Shown: one piece after another, positions 43,847-52,202 of the stretch | How the letters are laid out: each line of letters starts with the position of its first letter | Numbering within the stretch: position 1 is the first letter of the stretch | Assembly: GCA_038531945.1 (NCBI GenBank) | Contig: JBCBBH010000003.1 | Coordinates: forward strand, 372,001-436,000 | Reading direction: 5' to 3' | DNA length: 64,000 nucleotides | DNA from: CALBPI01 sp038531945 | GTDB lineage: Bacteria > Pseudomonadota > Gammaproteobacteria > Steroidobacterales > Woeseiaceae | Notes under the pieces: model-generated | Told to the model about the DNA's origin: nothing | What the model saw: the letters and a program-made list of their open reading frames with translations, nothing else | Databases searched by the model: none | Translations under genes and position numbers: made by a program

Positions 43847-46800
43847 TAGTATTCTTTTTGTGCCTTGATGATCAAAAAGATCCGCTCGACCTCGTCCACA
43901 TCGTTGTCTAGCAGGGGCAACATAGCGCGTTTGATGACGTTCTCGCGGGCCTGTATGCCTCTCCAGCCATCTGGGCGTACGTCTTTGACCTTTGCATGAA
44001 TCGCCAGCGCCAGATCTAGAGCTGGGTCACCTTCGCCGACATAGTCTCCTGGCGCTTCAGCAACGCCGCTAGAGGAATTAGGCGTGGCGAATAGCGACTT
44101 CAGATTGTTGTAAAGCGCGCGTTTGCCAGGCGAGTCCAAACTGGTAGGGGTGTCGTCCGACTGTCCAGTTTCGACCTTCTTGGCTAGGTCAGCGATCTGC
44201 TGTAAATACTCCTCGTACTTGTCAGCTTTCTCTTTGCGAAACTTGATGATCTCATCGAGTAATGCCGACATCTTTTCGTAGTACGCCGGATCATTCAGAT
44301 GTTCCTTGATGATCTTGCTACGGACGTTGTTCTCAATCGTCTCAGCAATTGCGTTCTTGTTCCCCTGCATCGAGCCCAGTCGATCGGCAATTGCCTCGCC
44401 GATACCGGTCTTGACGATCAGTTCCAGCAAGCCGATGTCATCGAATGGTGATATCTTGCGTGGCTCATCGGCTTCGATGTACGTATCGATCAGATGCCGC
44501 ATGTCGGCTTCGTATGCTTTGAGATCAATGCTCTCGCCGCTCGCTTTGCGGATAGTGTCTCGTAGCTTCAGAAAGTGATCGAGCTGCCACTTGATGTGCG
44601 CAATCTCGCTATCGCTGTAACCAGCAGCATCAAGGTCATCTGCAATGCTCGCGAAGGCCCGGGTTAGCGCTGCTGTCGCCTTATAGAGTGCGGCGCGTTG
44701 TGGCTCCCGTTCTTCTAGATCGCGCGGGATCTCAGTGTTGCCGCAGAAATAGTGGATATAGTCGAGCTCGCTCTTTGGTGGATCGACGGACTCGCAGAGC
44801 AGAACGATGGCTTCGAGTGCGTCATCCAAGCGCTCCCGGCATTTGGTTAGCCTGCTATGCAGAAGGATCTCAGGGTCCTCTCCCCCAGCGCTGTGGTCTA
44901 GCTCGGACGTATAGACTGCAATAGCATTCTCAAGCTTCTTGAAGAGATCCTTATAGTCGATGATGTAGCCGAAGTCCTTGTCTTCCCCATCAAGTCGATT
45001 CGTTCTGCAAATCGCTTGGAAGAGACCGTGATCCTGCATCGACTTGTCGATATACAAATAAGTGCAGGGCGGTGCGTCGAATCCCGTCAATAGCTTGTCC
45101 ACTACGACAAGCAATTTCATGTTTGCTGGTTCTTGGCTGAACTTCGACTTCGCCGCTTCCTCGTATGTCTCCGTCTTGGTCATGCCTCTCTTCGGCGTGA
45201 CGTTTTCCAGTAACTCAGTGTAAGTATGGAAGATGAATTGCTTAGCGGTCTCGGTATTCGCCCCGGTCTCTTCTTTGGTTACGTCCTGAGCGCTCGGGTT
45301 ATAGGATGTGACCACAGCGCATTTGTTCTTCAAAGGTGTCTTTTGGAATAGAGCGAAATATCGACATGCCTCGAGTATGCTCGACGCGACCAAGATAGCG
45401 TTGCCGCGCTCGCTGGAGAGTCGTGGCTTGACACTAAAGTCAAAAATAATGTCACTAACAACCCGATCCATTCGGGACTTGGAGCTCAAAACGTGCTGCA
45501 TCGTGCCCCACTGGGTCCGCAAAGCATCCTTTTGCCATTCATTCAGTGCCTTGGTTTTGGCATCGAACCATGCGTCGATTTTATGTTCGGATCCAAGGCG
45601 CTGATCAATATCTCGCGCCTCATACACGAGATCGAGGATCACTTCGTCCTCAACGGCCTCGCTGAATTTGTAGGTGTGTATATAGCCGCCGAAGACTTCC
45701 AGACTGGTTGCCTTGTCCCTTTTTAGGAGCGGTGTACCCGTGAAACCAATGAACACCGCGTTGGGCATAATGGCCTTCATCACGCGATGGAGTTTTCCGC
45801 TTTGCGTGCGGTGACACTCATCGACGAAGACAAAAAGCTCACCCACAGCCGGGTTGGGCTGTGTCTCCAGTTCTTTTAGGAACGCATCGAAGTCTTCTAC
45901 ATCGTTCCTGCCGAACTTGTGGATCAATGAGCACAGCAACCGCGGCAATGGTTGACTAAGTTGACTCATCAACTCGGCACCGCTTTTGCTTCTGGCAATA
46001 GGGATACCGGCACCGGTAAACACACCTTCTATCTGCTTGTCGAGCTCGTCGCGGTCAGTGATGACGGCAATGCGGGCGTTAGGATTGTTCTCGAGAATCC
46101 ATTTCGCCAGGAGCACCATGACGATGCTTTTGCCGCTTCCTTGTGTATGCCAGATGATGCCGCCCTCTCGCTTGGCGACATGTGTTTGGGCAGCCTTGAT
46201 GCCGAAGTACTGGTGTACACGGGGTAGTTTCTTGATGCCAGCATCAAAGAGTACGAAATCGTGCAAGAGTTCGATCAGTCGCTCTTTGTTGCACATCTTC
46301 AGGAGGTACTTATCGAGCTTGATTCGTGTGTTGTCTTGCTCGTCCTCCTTCCATGTCAGGTAGAACTTTTCAGGCGTGCCAATGGTTCCGTACTGCAGAC
46401 CCTCCGAATCATTGCCAGCGAACAGAATTTGTACGGTACTGAAAAACCATTCGTTGAATTCGGGTTGCTGGTTCGAGAGGTTCTGACGAATGCCGTCTCC
46501 GATTGAAACTCGGCTGTTCTTGAGTTCGATGACGCCGATCGCGATGCCATTTAGATACAGGACTAAGTCGGGGCGACGTTCGTGGTTGCCCTTTAGCGTG
46601 ACTTCCTCGGCGATCGCAAAGTCATTCTTTTGCGGGTTCTCCCAGTCAACCAATTCGATAGTTTCGGTGACTTCTCCCGCTTCAGTTTTCGCTTTGACGC
46701 CGTAGCGCAGAAGGCTGTAGACCTCTTTGTTGTTCTCATATAGAGAGCGGTTGCGGTTATCAGACTGGGTTCGAATTTCGTGGAGTGCTCGGCTGATTTG

Positions 46801-46971
46801 CTCTGCTGTGTAACCTGCTGAGGTCAGGTGCTTCGTGAGATAGCTTTCTTCGATATTGCTATTGCCGGGACGGTCCTGCCAGTCACCGAGATAGTCATAG
46901 TCGAGTTCTTCGCAAAAGAGCTTGATGACTCGATTCTGCGTGACTCTCTCGATTTTTCCGATGCCGCTCAT
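43846..46971 (-). CDS. hsdR: Type I restriction endonuclease subunit R
   Basis: 1041 residues, typical length. The nuclease motif RPDLVLYLNGIAIGVIELKNS has the Asp, Glu and Lys of the PD-(D/E)XK site. Helicase motifs follow: Walker A HTQGSGKSIV, DEAD-type FVDECHRTQSG, motif III FTGTPL and the later CRTNRLDGEDKDFGYIIDY. It cleaves unmodified DNA after translocation when complexed with HsdM and HsdS. The gene overlaps hsdS by 4 bp. Confidence 0.96.
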   Translation of the reverse strand: MSGIGKIERVTQNRVIKLFCEELDYDYLGDWQDRPGNSNIEESYLTKHLTSAGYTAEQISRALHEIRTQSDNRNRSLYENNKEVYSLLRYGVKAKTEAGEVTETIELVDWENPQKNDFAIAEEVTLKGNHERRPDLVLYLNGIAIGVIELKNSRVSIGDGIRQNLSNQQPEFNEWFFSTVQILFAGNDSEGLQYGTIGTPEKFYLTWKEDEQDNTRIKLDKYLLKMCNKERLIELLHDFVLFDAGIKKLPRVHQYFGIKAAQTHVAKREGGIIWHTQGSGKSIVMVLLAKWILENNPNARIAVITDRDELDKQIEGVFTGAGIPIARSKSGAELMSQLSQPLPRLLCSLIHKFGRNDVEDFDAFLKELETQPNPAVGELFVFVDECHRTQSGKLHRVMKAIMPNAVFIGFTGTPLLKRDKATSLEVFGGYIHTYKFSEAVEDEVILDLVYEARDIDQRLGSEHKIDAWFDAKTKALNEWQKDALRTQWGTMQHVLSSKSRMDRVVSDIIFDFSVKPRLSSERGNAILVASSILEACRYFALFQKTPLKNKCAVVTSYNPSAQDVTKEETGANTETAKQFIFHTYTELLENVTPKRGMTKTETYEEAAKSKFSQEPANMKLLVVVDKLLTGFDAPPCTYLYIDKSMQDHGLFQAICRTNRLDGEDKDFGYIIDYKDLFKKLENAIAVYTSELDHSAGGEDPEILLHSRLTKCRERLDDALEAIVLLCESVDPPKSELDYIHYFCGNTEIPRDLEEREPQRAALYKATAALTRAFASIADDLDAAGYSDSEIAHIKWQLDHFLKLRDTIRKASGESIDLKAYEADMRHLIDTYIEADEPRKISPFDDIGLLELIVKTGIGEAIADRLGSMQGNKNAIAETIENNVRSKIIKEHLNDPAYYEKMSALLDEIIKFRKEKADKYEEYLQQIADLAKKVETGQSDDTPTSLDSPGKRALYNNLKSLFATPNSSSGVAEAPGDYVGEGDPALDLALAIHAKVKDVRPDGWRGIQARENVIKRAMLPLLDNDVDEVERIFLIIKAQKEY

Positions 46972-48185
46972 ACTAGTCGAATCCTTCCGGTGAGCAGCTC
47001 TTGCATCATCCCCTGATTGATCTTTCGGGCTTTCGCAAGCTTGCTTTCGAGAGCTACTATCTCTTCGTCCATGTCGCTGAGGATTTCGGCGATCGCGGTT
47101 TGTTCTGCCGGGTCTGGCAGTAGCAGTGGGATTTGGCCGAGCGCGCCGCGAGCGATGCGTTTATGGGTTGTTCCTCCACTGCGGTCGCTCACGGCCTTGA
47201 ACCATTCTTGAGTTGAAAACAAATTTGCGAGGAAGGTTCGGTCAGCTTGATCTGGCGGAAATCTGCAGATTGTTACGTCAACTGACGTGATGATCTTCTC
47301 CTCGCCGAGTTCCGGGAGGATGCACGCTCGCCCGGCGGGATCGGCTAGCCGACAAATCAGCAAATCGCCCACCCTCAACTCTTTGCACCTCAGAGAAGAA
47401 AATGACTCTTCGTAGATGTACTTCCTTTCGGCGCGATCGATGAACTTGCCTTCACCAATGTTTCCGGTTTGAACTAGACGTACGCCTTCGGTAGTGATGT
47501 GCTCTGCCTCGACCCAGTCTCCGTCGTTAAAGAGCTCTCGTTTGTGCCCGGCAAGCTCAATTAGGGTTCTCACCTCCCACTCTCCGCTGAATCCCGGAAG
47601 GCGTCGTTTGCCCGTGAGGAGTTCCTGCATGGCGCCTTGTTTGATCTGACGCTTCTTGGCAATAAGTTCCTCTAGAGATTCGATGAGGGCGTCAGCATCG
47701 CCCAGCGCCTCCGCAATCGCTTCTTGCTCGGCCTTTGTGGGGGGGAGAGCAATGCTATATCCGGCAATCTGAGGAGCGGTAAGTTGTGGAACCCCAGTAC
47801 TTTCCAGCGCAAACTCAACTATGTTGTTGATGAACTCCGCAACAAATCGGAGATCGCACGGCCTTTTTGCCGTAAGAACAAGTAGTCGCCCAATGGCTGA
47901 GAAAGGTAGGCTACGATACTCCGCATGACCGACATCGCCGCGCGCGGTAACGGTGATTTGATTACCAGAATACTGATTGGATCGTGAATATCCGTAGAGT
48001 CCTCTGTTCGAGTGTGAATTCGAATAAATGGGGTTCGGATGACTTCCGGTAGAGACAGGTGAGAAATCCTCTTTAACAAGGTCCCGGCCAGCGGAAATCT
48101 CGCATAAGGCACCTAACCTTTGTTGAATCCAATCCTCTGGAACAACCCCCACATCGGTCTGTTTGTAGCCTTCTTTCAGGTCCAT
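46968..48185 (-). CDS. hsdS: Type I restriction-modification specificity subunit S
   Basis: 405 residues with two target-recognition domains (about 10-140 and 200-330), each followed by a conserved helical spacer: ADALIESLEELIAKKRQIKQGAMQELLTGKRRLPGF at the centre and IVALESKLAKARKINQGMMQELLTGRIRLV at the end. The two TRDs set a bipartite recognition sequence, unknown here. It overlaps hsdM by 10 bp. Confidence 0.95.
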   Translation of the reverse strand: MDLKEGYKQTDVGVVPEDWIQQRLGALCEISAGRDLVKEDFSPVSTGSHPNPIYSNSHSNRGLYGYSRSNQYSGNQITVTARGDVGHAEYRSLPFSAIGRLLVLTAKRPCDLRFVAEFINNIVEFALESTGVPQLTAPQIAGYSIALPPTKAEQEAIAEALGDADALIESLEELIAKKRQIKQGAMQELLTGKRRLPGFSGEWEVRTLIELAGHKRELFNDGDWVEAEHITTEGVRLVQTGNIGEGKFIDRAERKYIYEESFSSLRCKELRVGDLLICRLADPAGRACILPELGEEKIITSVDVTICRFPPDQADRTFLANLFSTQEWFKAVSDRSGGTTHKRIARGALGQIPLLLPDPAEQTAIAEILSDMDEEIVALESKLAKARKINQGMMQELLTGRIRLV

Positions 48186-50602
48186 GAGAATCCCATGCGT
48201 TCGAGACGTATGTTGACCTTTTTCTCCATCTCACTCACGCGGTCGGTCATCAGTGGTAGGGGAGTTTTGTAGCGGTCGGCTAGTTCCGCGACCCGCTGGG
48301 TGAGCACCTGGCTGATGTGGTCCATCTCGCCGCGGATTGCGGTTTCCAGCCTCGCCAACCACTTGTCAACAACTACGAGCGTCTTGATCTCGTCCTCGCT
48401 GAGTGCGGGGTACTTATCGTGCGCGAGTTGGTCGAGCTCGGCTTCGTCTGACTTAGTTGCCTTCTTCAGGGTGGCCTGTCGGCTATCGAGTTCCACCCAT
48501 TGGACCAGCACATCGATCTCATCGGCGTATTCTGGGTCGCCTTTTATGATTTTGAGGCGCTTGGTGATTTCGCCCTTATTGATCTTCTCTATCTCCGCGA
48601 ATGCACCTTCTTCGCCGCTATGGTCTTCTTCTAGTTCCGTCTTTGTGGCGATGATGGCCTCCAATTCGGAGTGCTGCGTATCTATAGCGGCTTGCTCGTC
48701 GGCGAAATGACACGCGACGATCAGCGGCTTGGGTACAAGGTCGCAAGCCCACCCTTTGTCTTTGGTCTTCCCTTTCCGCTTGCCACTCTTTACGGTCTCA
48801 AGAACGCGCTGAGGTGTCGCGACCCAGCCGTCAGCCGCAATGAGGTAGCAATCGTCTTGCATCGTGTCAGCCCAGTAGTCCATTAGGTGTTGGTACACCG
48901 CGTAGGGGTCGACTAGACCGCTGGCCTCATCAATCTCGTAGTGGGCCAACAGCGACTCGGACAGCTCGTAGATGACTTGCTTTGGCAAGCAACCGACATC
49001 AAGTGACATTAGTGCAGCAGCAGCGGAGTCTCGCCACTTGGCAAAGCGGACTGTCATATTGTCCATGAACACGGCAAATTGAGGGTGATCGTGGATCGTG
49101 GCTCTTAGTCTGCTCTTGTCCACGCGCAGATCAGCGTACCCCGGACGCTGATCTTCGAAGAGAGTACGCCTCAGATCGGGGCAGACTTTCCAGTAGTCTT
49201 CAAGTGCATCGATATCGCGCATCGGGATGCCGCCGTTTAGGTGCCCGTCAATGTCCTGCAAGTCCACAGGCTCGCGGGTATCGATGTAACGCGGCAGGTT
49301 CAAGTTGTAGTCGTTCTTGGGGTCGGCGATTTCATCTAACGGGACCAGGCGCGAGTAGCCTGCGTGTTCCTCGCTATTGATGAAGACATCGACAATCTTG
49401 TGCATGTCCCGGGCGCGGAGGCGGTTCTTGTTGCCGTCTTTGATGAAGCCTTTGCTAGCGTCAATCATGAAGATACCCTTGCGGGCAGCCGCGTTCTCTT
49501 TGTCGATGACGAGAATACACGCCGGTATACCAGTACCGTAGAAGAGGTTTGCAGGCAGCCCGATGACGCCCTTTAGATACCCTTTGCGGACTAGGCTTTT
49601 GCGGATATCTTCTTCGGCATTGCCTCTGAAGAGTACTCCGTGCGGCAGAATGCAGGCGGCTTTTCCCTTGCTCTTCAGTGACCGAACAATGTGCAGCAGG
49701 TAGGCATAGTCGCCTTGCTTGTTTGGCGGGACTCCAAATGGCTGGAAGCGGTCATACGTATCGCTGAGCGGATTTAGGCCATTGCTCCAGGTCTTGTCGG
49801 AGAAAGGAGGATTGGCCACAACGAAATCAAATGTCTTGAGCGTACCGTCTTCCTTGAACTTTGGGTCTGACAGCGTATTGCCCTGCATAATCAACGCCGT
49901 GGGGTTGTCATGCAGGATCATATTCATACGGGCCAAGCCACTGGTCGCAGAATCCTTCTCCTGCCCGTACAGCGTGACATCGGCGCTGGCCTCATCAGCG
50001 ACCTTCAATAGCAGGGAGCCAGATCCGCAAGTTGGATCGTAGACGGTTGTATTGGCGGTTGTGCTCGCCTCGCCGATTCCAATGACCTTAGCCATCACCC
50101 GGCTTACTTCGGCTGGCGTGTAGAACTGGCCCTTGCTCTTACCACTCTCGGTAGCGAAGTGGCGCATAAGGTACTCGTAGGCGTCGCCGAGGATGTCGTC
50201 CCCGTCAGCTCGGTTCTTTGAGAAATCGAGTGCCTTGTTTTCGAAGATGGCGATGAGATTGGTGAGCCGGTCCACCATCTCTTTTCCGTTGCCTAGCTTC
50301 GAAGCGTCATTGAAGTCAGGCATGTCGGAGAGCTTATTGGCGCTCGCTAACGGGCCGATGATCTTCTTATTGATGTCATCGCCGATGCTCGCCTTGCCCT
50401 TCAGGGCAACCATGTCTGCGAAGCTCGCTCCGTCAGGGATGGTGATTGGAGCAAATGGGACGCCTGAGTATTTGTCGCTGACGTACTTGATAAATAACAG
50501 GACAAGGACATAGTCCTTATATTGGCTTGCATCCATGCCGCCTCGAAGTTCATCGCACGATGCCCAGAGAGAGGAGTAGAGTTCTGATTTCTTAAGGGCC
50601 AT
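48176..50602 (-). CDS. hsdM: Type I restriction-modification N6-adenine methyltransferase subunit M
   Basis: 808 residues. The SAM motif is TVYDPTCGSGSLLLKVADEA and the catalytic motif IV is FVVANPPFSDKTW. The N-terminal helical domain begins KKSELYSSLWASCDELRGGM. Many HsdM proteins are near 500 residues; here about 300 further residues (charged and helical, about 500-808) extend the C-terminus, with LRTRLEMG-type coils that could contact HsdS or HsdR. First gene of the M-S-R run. Confidence 0.95.
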   Translation of the reverse strand: MALKKSELYSSLWASCDELRGGMDASQYKDYVLVLLFIKYVSDKYSGVPFAPITIPDGASFADMVALKGKASIGDDINKKIIGPLASANKLSDMPDFNDASKLGNGKEMVDRLTNLIAIFENKALDFSKNRADGDDILGDAYEYLMRHFATESGKSKGQFYTPAEVSRVMAKVIGIGEASTTANTTVYDPTCGSGSLLLKVADEASADVTLYGQEKDSATSGLARMNMILHDNPTALIMQGNTLSDPKFKEDGTLKTFDFVVANPPFSDKTWSNGLNPLSDTYDRFQPFGVPPNKQGDYAYLLHIVRSLKSKGKAACILPHGVLFRGNAEEDIRKSLVRKGYLKGVIGLPANLFYGTGIPACILVIDKENAAARKGIFMIDASKGFIKDGNKNRLRARDMHKIVDVFINSEEHAGYSRLVPLDEIADPKNDYNLNLPRYIDTREPVDLQDIDGHLNGGIPMRDIDALEDYWKVCPDLRRTLFEDQRPGYADLRVDKSRLRATIHDHPQFAVFMDNMTVRFAKWRDSAAAALMSLDVGCLPKQVIYELSESLLAHYEIDEASGLVDPYAVYQHLMDYWADTMQDDCYLIAADGWVATPQRVLETVKSGKRKGKTKDKGWACDLVPKPLIVACHFADEQAAIDTQHSELEAIIATKTELEEDHSGEEGAFAEIEKINKGEITKRLKIIKGDPEYADEIDVLVQWVELDSRQATLKKATKSDEAELDQLAHDKYPALSEDEIKTLVVVDKWLARLETAIRGEMDHISQVLTQRVAELADRYKTPLPLMTDRVSEMEKKVNIRLERMGFSWT

Positions 50603-50829
50603 CGGCGCGTTTTTCCTGTCGGCGATAAGTGCGTTGCTTAATACTCTTGGCTTGCTGCCTCCTATTGTAATTGACTGGGCATTTAATGAAACGGATTAAT
50701 GACTTAGTTGTTGCGCTGTAGTTCGTCCGCTGTCGGCGTGCGCCTGCGTCGACCAGGTCAGGACTGGTGGCAGTGCGTTCCGCGCCCAATTCTTGTCGCT
50801 CTCACCGTTACCTGCGTTGATCGATGAAA
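50603..50829. other. Promoter region of the restriction operon
   Basis: 227 bp without a gene between the hsdM start and the stop of the HTH-like gene. On the reverse strand, TACAAT followed by AGGAGG-like sequence is a candidate -10 region about 70 bp before hsdM. No inverted repeat or clear terminator seen. Confidence 0.3.
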
Positions 50830-51654
50830 TTAACTACACACGCTAATTCTGTGACGTCGAACTGGGTTGTCACAGTCGGGTGAGGTTTCGAGCATCCACT
50901 CCCACAAAGTTGCCTCGCGATTCGTAAGCATCGCTTTTCGTTCCAGGCTCTTGTCGATTGCAGCGAGGTTTGGCTGAACAACAATTCTCGAATACTCGAC
51001 GCGAGCATGAAGATCCCGGATTGCGTTCAGTAGATCTCCTGAGTATTTCGTCACGTACTCAAGGCCGAATATCGTTGGGAGCGTCCAATAGATAGACGCA
51101 ATTGTTTCGGAATGGCTAATGTGAGAGGAGTTCGCTTCCGCTGTCCGAAGCGAGAGGACTAACTCGCTCAGCGACCTGAGTGTGCCTGACATGACCAGCC
51201 CAAGGGGGCCGTAGTCCGAGACAGGGAAGGCATATCGATACTCTTCGTCTCTTCGGTCTTCAAGAGCGGCTTCATCCGGCAGTGCGTAGTCCGGTTGGAA
51301 AGATCGACGTATCCGATTGATATCGGCTTCTGAGCGGGTCTTGTTCGCAAGCAGCGGCCAAAGCGGAAGGCAGAAAAGCTCCCGGCTACCCGGAACTACA
51401 TCCGCAAGCCGTTCAGCGGAGGTGATCGACGGAGCGACCTTGCTTTGCCGCCATTGGTCTACCAATGGTGATCGAGTTCGATGCTTTGCCAGGACACGCT
51501 TTACCTCGTGCCATGTCCACCCCGTCAACTGCATCACGCAGTCCAGCCAAACTCTCCCGCGCAGCAGTTCCCAATTCGCAGGACCTGACCCCTCAACAAG
51601 AGAACGAAGGCCTCTACCAAGAGCTTTTCGACCATTTGCATTTCTCTGAAACAT
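50830..51654 (-). CDS. HTH-type protein of Tn7-like element, putative regulator
   Basis: 274 residues from the ATG at 51654; the frame can extend to a TTG at 51666. The N-terminal part WTWHEVKRVLAKHRTRSPLVDQWRQSKVAPSITSAERLADVVPGSRELFCLPLW resembles Cro-like HTH proteins in which the recognition helix is followed by a PGSxxLFxLPLW segment. The rest is helical and unassigned. It is divergent from the 84-residue HTH gene with a 90-bp gap, next to the transposition operon, so a regulatory role is likely but unproven. Confidence 0.5.
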   Translation of the reverse strand: MFQRNANGRKALGRGLRSLVEGSGPANWELLRGRVWLDCVMQLTGWTWHEVKRVLAKHRTRSPLVDQWRQSKVAPSITSAERLADVVPGSRELFCLPLWPLLANKTRSEADINRIRRSFQPDYALPDEAALEDRRDEEYRYAFPVSDYGPLGLVMSGTLRSLSELVLSLRTAEANSSHISHSETIASIYWTLPTIFGLEYVTKYSGDLLNAIRDLHARVEYSRIVVQPNLAAIDKSLERKAMLTNREATLWEWMLETSPDCDNPVRRHRISVCS

Positions 51655-51743
51655 TACTTTTAACAATCAGGGTTGTACGTCTTCAATACCATTCGGGAAT
51701 AGACGCGAATATGTGCGTCGATACCGTTCATTAAGGAGGAGCA

Positions 51744-51998
51744 ATGGCAGTTCCGTCAAGGGAGTCCAGGTTACTGAATAAGTACGGCGAGTTGCTCAAC
51801 GTCAACGAAGTCGCTGAGGTTCTCCGCTACAAGTCCGGTGCATCTGTCAGAAAGGCCCACGCGGCGGGGCGGCTGCCCGTCGTCCTTCGGAAGTTCCCAA
51901 ATCGACGAGGTTGGTTCGCTACCGCTGAATCGGTTGCGTCTGCATTGGACGAAATGCAGACGATACGTCGAACGAGACAGGAATTTTCAGGAATGTAG
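51744..51998 (+). CDS. Small helix-turn-helix DNA-binding protein
   Basis: 84 residues. A strong ribosome site (AAGGAGGAGC) precedes the ATG. LLNVNEVAEVLRYKSGASVRKAHAAGRLPVVLRKFPNRRGWFATAESVASAL is a MerR/AlpA-type winged helix, as in excisionases or small regulators. A Rho-independent terminator follows at 52028, so it is transcribed independently of the tns genes. Candidate repressor or activator of transposition. Confidence 0.65.
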   Translation: MAVPSRESRLLNKYGELLNVNEVAEVLRYKSGASVRKAHAAGRLPVVLRKFPNRRGWFATAESVASALDEMQTIRRTRQEFSGM

Positions 51999-52027
51999 GG
52001 GAATAAACGGAAAGCTCTAGGCAAAGA

Positions 52028-52057
52028 AAAAGCCCAGCGGTGGAGCGCTGAGCTTTT
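52028..52057 (+). terminator. Rho-independent terminator after the HTH gene
   Basis: AAAAGC and CAGCG (separated by one mismatch) pair with CGCTG and GCTTTT around a GTGGAG loop. A-run on one side and T-run on the other make it potentially bidirectional, insulating the tns operon from the upstream gene. Confidence 0.8.
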
Positions 52058-52061
52058 CGTA

Positions 52062-52094
52062 GGTGTCCTAAGACTGTTGGAACCCTTGGACACC
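52062..52094. promoter_or_regulatory. Inverted repeat upstream of tnsAB
   Basis: GGTGTCC (52062-52068) and GGACACC (52088-52094) flank a 19-bp loop. The TGTCC/GGACA core resembles the TGTCCG motif of the transposon ends, so it could bind TnsB or a regulator. Located about 110-140 bp upstream of tnsAB, in the region where its promoter must lie. Confidence 0.35.
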
Positions 52095-52202
52095 TTCATC
52101 TTCGCCAAAACAACCTCTGCTTGCAAGCGAATTTCCCCTTAAGAAGTGGGTTTTCGCTGCATGGCGGTTGAGCAAGCTTCTCAGCGTCGGAGATGAAGTG
52201 TT

